DNA of 64,000 bases, taken from NCBI GenBank assembly GCA_946405575.1, contig CAMJHP010000001.1:92619-156618 (forward strand), given 5' to 3'. Origin of the DNA: an uncultured Bacteroidales bacterium (GTDB taxonomy: Bacteria; Bacteroidota; Bacteroidia; Bacteroidales; F082). The position numbers and the translations under genes were made by a program. The notes under the pieces are model-generated. The model was not told the DNA's origin, did not search any database, and saw only the letters and a list, made by a program, of their open reading frames with translations. Shown here piece after piece: positions 59,180 to 64,000 of the stretch; the first letter of the stretch is position 1, and the number at the start of each line of letters is the position of its first letter.

Positions 59180-59205
59180 TAGAGACGTAGCACGCTACGT
59201 CTCTA
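59180..59205. repeat. GAGACG-type palindrome
   Basis: TAGAGACGTAGC and GCTACGTCTCTA with a two-base AC loop, a perfect 12-bp stem just after the mutB stop at 59216 (minus strand). Confidence 0.85.
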
Positions 59206-59215
59206 CAACCAATCA

Positions 59216-61351
59216 TCATTTCCTCGCTGCAATCAGCAGATCCAGCATCTTGATGGCTGAATCACTGATGACCGTACCGGGACCGAAGATGGCCACAGCA
59301 CCGGCATCGTAGAGGAACTGGTAATCCTGCGCGGGAATCACACCACCCACGGTGACCATGATGTCGGGACGACCGAGCTTTTCAAGTTCCTCGATGACCT
59401 GAGGCACCAGGGTCTTGTGACCGGCAGCCAGCGAACTCACGCCCATGATGTGGACGTCGTTCTCCACGGCTTGCTTAGCAGCCTCGGCGGGCGTCTGGAA
59501 CAAGGGACCCATGTCGACGTCGAAACCAATGTCGGCGTAACCCGTAGCCACCACCTTGGCGCCACGGTCGTGACCGTCTTGACCCATCTTGGCAATCATG
59601 ATACGCGGACGGCGACCTTCCAGCTTGGCGAACTCGTCGGCTTTGCGGCAGGCTTCCTCGAATCTTGCATCGTTTTTCGTTTCCATAGAATACACTCCTG
59701 AAATTGAACGGATTACTGCTTTGTAACGACCAGCGACTTTCTCGCAAGCCATCGAAATCTCACCCAACGAAGCGCGGCACTTGGCGGCTTCGACGGCCAA
59801 GGCAAGCAAGTTGCCCTCGCCCGTCTCGGCGCACTTGGTGATAGCTTCGAGGCAACGCTGCACATCGGCCTCGTTGCGGTTGGCGCGGAGCTCCTTCAGG
59901 CGCTTAATCTGCGACTCACGCACAGCGGTGTTGTCGACTTCCAAGGTCTCAATCGGGTCTTCGTGGTCGAGGCGGTACTTGTTGATACCGACGATGGTCT
60001 CGCGGCCCGAGTCAATCTTGGCCTGCTTGCGGGCAGCAGCCTCTTCGATACGCATCTTAGGCAAACCCGTCTCGATGGCCTTGGCCATACCACCCATAGC
60101 TTCCACCTCCTGGATGTGACCCCAAGCACGGTGGGCAATCTCGTTGGTGAGGCTTTCCACATAATAGGAGCCAGCCCACGGGTCGACGACACGGCAGATG
60201 TTGGTCTCTTCCTGGATGTAGATCTGGGTGTTACGGGCGATACGGGCGCTGAAGTCGGTGGGCAAGGCAATGGCCTCGTCCAAGGCGTTGGTGTGCAGCG
60301 ACTGGGTGTGACCCAAAGCGGCACCCATAGCCTCGATGCAGGTACGAGCCACGTTGTTGAACGGGTCTTGCTCGGTGAGCGACCAACCAGAGGTCTGCGT
60401 GTGCGTACGTAGTGCCAGCGACTTGGTGTTCTTCGGGTTGAAAGTGCTGACAATCTTGGCCCACAGCATACGGGCAGCGCGCATCTTGGCAATCTCCATG
60501 AAGTGGTTCATGCCCGAGCACCAGAAGAAGGACAGACGCGGTGCGAAGGCGTCGATGTCCAAGCCAGCCTTGACACCGGTGCGGAGGTAGTCCCAACCGT
60601 CGGCCAAGGTGTAGGCCATCTCGATGTCGGAGGTGGCGCCGGCTTCCTGCATGTGGTAGCCCGAGATGGAAATCGTGTTGAACTTCGGCATGTTCTGCGA
60701 GGTGAACTCGAAGATGTCGGCGATGATGCGCATCGAGAACTCAGGCGGATAGATATAGGTGTTACGCACCATGAACTCCTTCAGGATGTCGTTCTGGATG
60801 GTGCCTTGCAGCTCTTCGTACTTGGCACCCTGCTCCAAGGCAGCGACGATATAGAAGGCCAGAATCGGCAACACGGCGCCGTTCATGGTCATGGAGACGG
60901 ACATTTTGTTCAGCGGGATCTGGTCGAACAGGACCTTCATGTCCTCGACGGAGCAGATGCTCACGCCAGCCTTACCCACGTCGCCCATGACGCGCTCGTG
61001 GTCGGCGTCGTAGCCACGGTGGGTGGCCAAGTCGAAGGCCACGGACAGACCCTTCTGACCGGCAGCGATGTTACGGCGGTAGAAAGCGTTAGACTCTTCA
61101 GCAGTGGAGAAACCGGCGTACTGACGGATGGTCCAGGGACGCATCACATACATGGTCGAGTAAGGTCCACGGAGGAAGGGGGCAATGCCGGCGGCATAAT
61201 TGAGGTGCTCCATGCCTTCGAGGTCTTTCTCGGTGTAAGCAGGCTTCACCATAATGTGTTCAGAGGTCTCCCAAGGCTCGCCATTCGGCAGGATGAGGCC
61301 GCTGTGATTAGGTATAGCGTTGATGTTGATGTCTTTATAATTCGGTTTCAT
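59216..61351 (-). CDS. mutB: Methylmalonyl-CoA mutase large subunit (MutB)
   Basis: 711 residues. It interconverts succinyl-CoA and (R)-methylmalonyl-CoA with adenosylcobalamin, in the propionate pathway. The TIM-barrel part includes [28 protein letters not shown]; the C-terminal cobalamin domain has the DxHxxG motif GQDGHDRG. It forms a heterodimer with MutA. It lies downstream of mutA, with about 95 bases between them that hold a GGGAC-type palindrome. Confidence 0.97.
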   Translation of the reverse strand: MKPNYKDININAIPNHSGLILPNGEPWETSEHIMVKPAYTEKDLEGMEHLNYAAGIAPFLRGPYSTMYVMRPWTIRQYAGFSTAEESNAFYRRNIAAGQKGLSVAFDLATHRGYDADHERVMGDVGKAGVSICSVEDMKVLFDQIPLNKMSVSMTMNGAVLPILAFYIVAALEQGAKYEELQGTIQNDILKEFMVRNTYIYPPEFSMRIIADIFEFTSQNMPKFNTISISGYHMQEAGATSDIEMAYTLADGWDYLRTGVKAGLDIDAFAPRLSFFWCSGMNHFMEIAKMRAARMLWAKIVSTFNPKNTKSLALRTHTQTSGWSLTEQDPFNNVARTCIEAMGAALGHTQSLHTNALDEAIALPTDFSARIARNTQIYIQEETNICRVVDPWAGSYYVESLTNEIAHRAWGHIQEVEAMGGMAKAIETGLPKMRIEEAAARKQAKIDSGRETIVGINKYRLDHEDPIETLEVDNTAVRESQIKRLKELRANRNEADVQRCLEAITKCAETGEGNLLALAVEAAKCRASLGEISMACEKVAGRYKAVIRSISGVYSMETKNDARFEEACRKADEFAKLEGRRPRIMIAKMGQDGHDRGAKVVATGYADIGFDVDMGPLFQTPAEAAKQAVENDVHIMGVSSLAAGHKTLVPQVIEELEKLGRPDIMVTVGGVIPAQDYQFLYDAGAVAIFGPGTVISDSAIKMLDLLIAARK

Positions 61352-61371
61352 CGTTTAATCCTTTCATTTTT

Positions 61372-61447
61372 TTGACTTCGGGACTTCGAGACTTCGGGAC
61401 GACGGGTATTGGTCCGTCTCGCAGTCCCGCAGTCTCGTGTCTCGTGT
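61372..61447. repeat. GGGAC-type imperfect palindrome, copy 2
   Basis: Left GACTTCGGGACTTCGAGACT and right GCAGTCTCGTGTCTCGTGTC. It begins like the copy at 44752 and lies between the mutA stop and mutB start, where it also overlaps the mutA stop region. Confidence 0.6.
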
Positions 61448-63297
61448 CATTTTGTTATACCTAATTGCTTTTGGAACTCCGTTAAAGTGTCTAAGACATT
61501 GCTCTTGACGTGGATGAAATACTTCAGGCCAGCCTCTTTGAGGATGTCGGCGGTGCCTTCGGGGTTACCGGCGAGCACCACGATGGTGTCGTTCTTCAGC
61601 TCCTCGAAGATCTTGAGGGCGTTGCCTTCGCCGTATTCCTCGTCGGACGAGCAGATGACCAGGATCTCGGGCTTCACCTCGCGGGCGGCGGCGATGCCTT
61701 CGTCCAAGGTCTTGAAGCCCGGGTTGTCGACGACTTGGAAGCCGGCGCAGGCGAAGAAGTTGGAGGCGAAGTTGGCGCGGGCCTTACGCATGGCGAGGTT
61801 GCCGTAGGTGAACATCCAAGCCACGGGACGCTTGTGGTCTTGGGCATAGACGTCGGTGGCGAAGCGCAGCTTCTCGAACTGCTGGGCAGCGCGGAAGGTG
61901 ACGATGGTCTCGACCTCAGCGTTGGCATCACGGCGGTCGTCGGCCTCGAAGACCCAAGCCTCGGGCGTAAACTTCATCGTCTCGGTGAAGTTCGGGAACT
62001 GGTTGGTGCCCAGGATGGTCTCACGGCGGGTGGCCACATTGCTGAACTTCTTGGCAGCGCTCTCCTTGATGAGGCCTTGGATCATGCCCTTGCGGACGGC
62101 TTCGAGATAACCGCCTTCGTCTTGGATCTTGTTGAACAAGTCCCAAGCGGCCACGGCCAGGCTCTCGGTGAGGTTCTCGATGTAGTAGGAACCTGCGGCG
62201 GGGTCGGCCACCTTGTCGAAGTGGGCCTCTTCCTTGAGGATGAGCTGCTGGTTGCGGGCGATACGGTCGGCGAAATCGGTTGGAATCTCAAACGGTGTGT
62301 CGAAAGGCATCACCGTGAACGAGTCGACACCACCGAGGACGGCTGACATCGTACTCGTGGTAGTTCGCAGCATGTTGACGTATGCATCGTAGAGGCTCAT
62401 ACCCAGTTCAGCATTGGTAGCGTGAATGTGCATCTTGGCGTTCTCTTCCTTGCCACCGTAGGCCTTCACGATGTTGGCCCACAACAGACGATATGCTCTC
62501 AGCTTGGCCATCTCCATGAAGTAGTTCTGTCCGATGGCGAGGTTGAAGCGCATCTTGGGTGCGATCTCGTCGATGGTCAGGCCTTTCTCGGTGAGTTTGT
62601 CGAGGTATTCGGCACCCACGGCGAGGCTGAAGGCCATCTCCTGTACGATGGTGGCACCAGCATTGGTGAACACGTGGCCGTTGACACCAATCGTTTGGAA
62701 GTCTGGCATATCGGCTTTAACAACGATATAAGCCAATTCCATATCGGCACCTTCGTTGATGTACCAAACACCGCGACGCAGGTAACGCGTCAGCGGGTCA
62801 TAGTTCAAGGAACCCTTGATGTCCGGAATCTTTGACAACATTTCAAGTATCGGCAGATGGTACTTGTTGTTGTAGAAGTTAATCTCCACGGCCTTTTGGT
62901 CGATGCCGTTCAGCAACGTCGAGATGGCGATGGTGTCGTAAGGTTTGTCATACTCCAACTTGAAACCAATGCTATTGGCACCACGGCTGATGGCGTTAAG
63001 GGCAATCTTGTTGGCCTCGTGCACGTCCTTCACGGTGATGTCTTGACGGATGAGCCACGCATTGCCTTCGGGTTTGTTGCCACGAACGTAGGGGAACTCG
63101 TTGGGGTTCTGGCCCGTCCAAGGGATGTCGGCCAGGTTCTCGGCACGGTAGTAAGGCCTCACGTTGAAGCCTTCGGCCGTGCGCCAAACCAGCTTTTTGT
63201 TGTAATCAGCGCCTTTGAGGTCCTTCTCAATGACGGCTTCCCATTCTTCGGTCGTCACGGGAGGAAACTCCTCAAAAAGTCTCTTTTTTTCTTCCAT
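61447..63297 (-). CDS. mutA: Methylmalonyl-CoA mutase small subunit (MutA)
   Basis: 616 residues. It is the non-catalytic subunit that stabilises MutB. The barrel half aligns with MutB (for example VVKAYGGKEENAKMHIHATNAE), but the C-terminal cobalamin-like domain lacks DxHxxG (it reads SSDEEYGEGNALKIFEELK), as is normal for small subunits. The ATG at 63297 gives MEEKKRLFEEFPPVTTEEWE, the usual start; the longer open frame upstream runs through the repeat region. Confidence 0.95.
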   Translation of the reverse strand: MEEKKRLFEEFPPVTTEEWEAVIEKDLKGADYNKKLVWRTAEGFNVRPYYRAENLADIPWTGQNPNEFPYVRGNKPEGNAWLIRQDITVKDVHEANKIALNAISRGANSIGFKLEYDKPYDTIAISTLLNGIDQKAVEINFYNNKYHLPILEMLSKIPDIKGSLNYDPLTRYLRRGVWYINEGADMELAYIVVKADMPDFQTIGVNGHVFTNAGATIVQEMAFSLAVGAEYLDKLTEKGLTIDEIAPKMRFNLAIGQNYFMEMAKLRAYRLLWANIVKAYGGKEENAKMHIHATNAELGMSLYDAYVNMLRTTTSTMSAVLGGVDSFTVMPFDTPFEIPTDFADRIARNQQLILKEEAHFDKVADPAAGSYYIENLTESLAVAAWDLFNKIQDEGGYLEAVRKGMIQGLIKESAAKKFSNVATRRETILGTNQFPNFTETMKFTPEAWVFEADDRRDANAEVETIVTFRAAQQFEKLRFATDVYAQDHKRPVAWMFTYGNLAMRKARANFASNFFACAGFQVVDNPGFKTLDEGIAAAREVKPEILVICSSDEEYGEGNALKIFEELKNDTIVVLAGNPEGTADILKEAGLKYFIHVKSNVLDTLTEFQKQLGITK

Positions 63298-63356
63298 GTT
63301 GTTATATTTGATTGATATTCTATTGTACGACTTATCGAGGGTATACAAATAATGTG

Positions 63357-63364
63357 CAAAGGTA
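63357..63364 (-). promoter_or_regulatory. -7 element of the mut operon
   Basis: The minus strand reads TACCTTTG, 59 bases upstream of the mutA ATG. Confidence 0.5.
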
Positions 63365-63441
63365 ATAAATAAAGTAATTGAGCAAGTCAGAAAAAAAGAA
63401 AAAGCAAAAAAAGGCTTCAGAAAACATATCATCTGAATGAT

Positions 63442-63600
63442 GCAGGCCTCAACAGGTATGTCATCCCTACTGAGGCTGGTGGGCAAAGGCTTGGAATCTA
63501 TAGCTGTTGAGGCCGTCCTTATAGGTATGCCCATTGTGCCGCCTCCCATAGATTCCCCCTCACGCACATACCCACGTTGGAATGACATAGAAGGCTTTAC
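63442..63600. repeat. Dispersed repeat block A
   Basis: It contains GCAGGCCTCAACAGG (63442), an inverted arm CTGTTGAGGCC (63504-63514), GGCTTGGAATCTAT (63488-63501) and TGCCGCCTCCCATAGATTCC (63537-63556). These recur in block B. No other gene is seen in 63298-63603. Confidence 0.6.
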
Positions 63601-63603
63601 TTA

Positions 63604-63882
63604 CTACTCAAATAAGTCTTTTCTTTCTGGGTTGATAGTATCTATTAGCCTTTCTTTTTCTACTCTAGATAGACTCTTTATCACCTTTTCTCTTTCTATC
63701 GCCTGATCTATCAAGCCAAAATCTTCATAATAAACCAGCTTATGACACTTGTATTTTGAAGTAAAAGCAGATCCGCTACCTTCTTTATGCTCCCTAACAC
63801 GCCTGTCAAGATTATTGGTGACACCCGTATATAAGGCACGACCATTGGCGCTTTGCATCATATAGACCCAATAGGTTTTCAT
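63604..63882 (-). CDS. Small GIY-YIG protein (UPF0213-like)
   Basis: 92 residues. The signature is WVYMMQSANGRALYTGVTNNLDRRVREHKEG, matching the UPF0213/SLX1-like branch, with the conserved Arg pair and Glu in EREKVIKS. The function is unknown; single-domain members are often near repeats. It lies directly between repeat blocks A and B. Start and length are typical. Confidence 0.85.
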   Translation of the reverse strand: MKTYWVYMMQSANGRALYTGVTNNLDRRVREHKEGSGSAFTSKYKCHKLVYYEDFGLIDQAIEREKVIKSLSRVEKERLIDTINPERKDLFE

Positions 63883-63905
63883 CTCTTGTAATTGTTATTC
63901 TTTTA

Positions 63906-64000
63906 TGCCGCCTCCCATAGATTCCAAGCCCTCACACATACCCTGGCAGGAATGACATGGGAGGCTTGCGTTTACTAAGACTAAAGCAGGCCTCAACAGG
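63906..64000. repeat. Dispersed repeat block B
   Basis: It repeats the 20-base TGCCGCCTCCCATAGATTCC (63906-63925) and the 15-base GCAGGCCTCAACAGG (63986-64000) of block A, and continues past the window edge. ATAGATTCCAAGCC (63917-63930) is the exact inverse of a segment in block A. Confidence 0.6.

Noticed and set aside
59417..63315. Long plus-strand frames opposite mutB and mutA
   Set aside because: They mirror GC-rich codons of the mut genes and resemble no protein family.
63298..63588. N-terminal extension of mutA
   Set aside because: It runs through repeat block A and beyond the promoter element; the family start is at 63297.

Overview
The window is one contiguous chromosomal stretch from a member of the Bacteroidota, almost certainly order Bacteroidales, probably an uncultured gut or rumen lineage. 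The evidence is: TAnnTTTG -7 promoter elements in front of most genes; type IX secretion (T9SS) C-terminal sorting domains on several secreted proteins; the gliding lipoprotein GldH next to RicT; S46 dipeptidyl-peptidase; and a two-subunit B12-dependent methylmalonyl-CoA mutase of the propionate/succinate pathway. Species cannot be read from the sequence.

Layout. 1-2.9 kb: 5' part of a large secreted multidomain protein. 3-7.8 kb: mnmA, a RAYT-type transposase between inverted REP-like hairpins, an RluA-type pseudouridine synthase, and a GH3-family ligase with a LysE-type exporter. 7.8-15 kb: three T9SS-type secreted proteins (beta-helix, esterase, SGNH hydrolase), and an operon of S41 peptidase, SstT-like transporter, GNAT and the SGNH protein. 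15.3-23.4 kb: a cell-surface cluster of AlgX/AlgJ-like, LTA-synthase-like, GH16-like and CotH-like proteins. 23.5-32.3 kb: housekeeping genes (S46 peptidase, rlmL, pth, rplY, prs, tRNA-Leu, glmS, lemA). 32.4-38.8 kb: ricT-gldH-PBP1A-obgE-PAP2 and a SAM hydrolase. 38.9-42.2 kb: phoH and purC, separated by a GIY-YIG gene and a second RAYT gene inside an array of REP-like palindromes.

42.2-58.2 kb is the accessory part: a DUF4143-type ATPase bracketed by direct repeats, a frameshifted lipoprotein, a small XRE regulator, an iminopeptidase-like hydrolase, duplicated zinc-ribbon proteins, an ECF sigma operon, a thioredoxin-like/propeller protein that shares an exactly spaced 19-bp leader with that operon, a CrtI-like oxidoreductase, hipBA, a cupin, two GNAT paralogues and an AlkZ-like winged-helix protein carrying a 28-bp perfect palindrome in its coding sequence. 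58.2-64 kb: an outer-membrane beta-barrel protein, mutB and mutA with a palindromic repeat between them, and a small GIY-YIG gene flanked by dispersed repeats.

The most unusual content is repeat biology rather than a classical defence island. There are two RAYT/REP units; a nested set of structured intergenic elements (a shared frame at 44.7 and 58.2 kb holding unrelated hairpins, one of which recurs between mutA and mutB); the direct-repeat-bracketed ATPase; and the putative ECF-regulated leader. No CRISPR array, rRNA, prophage or integrase was seen.
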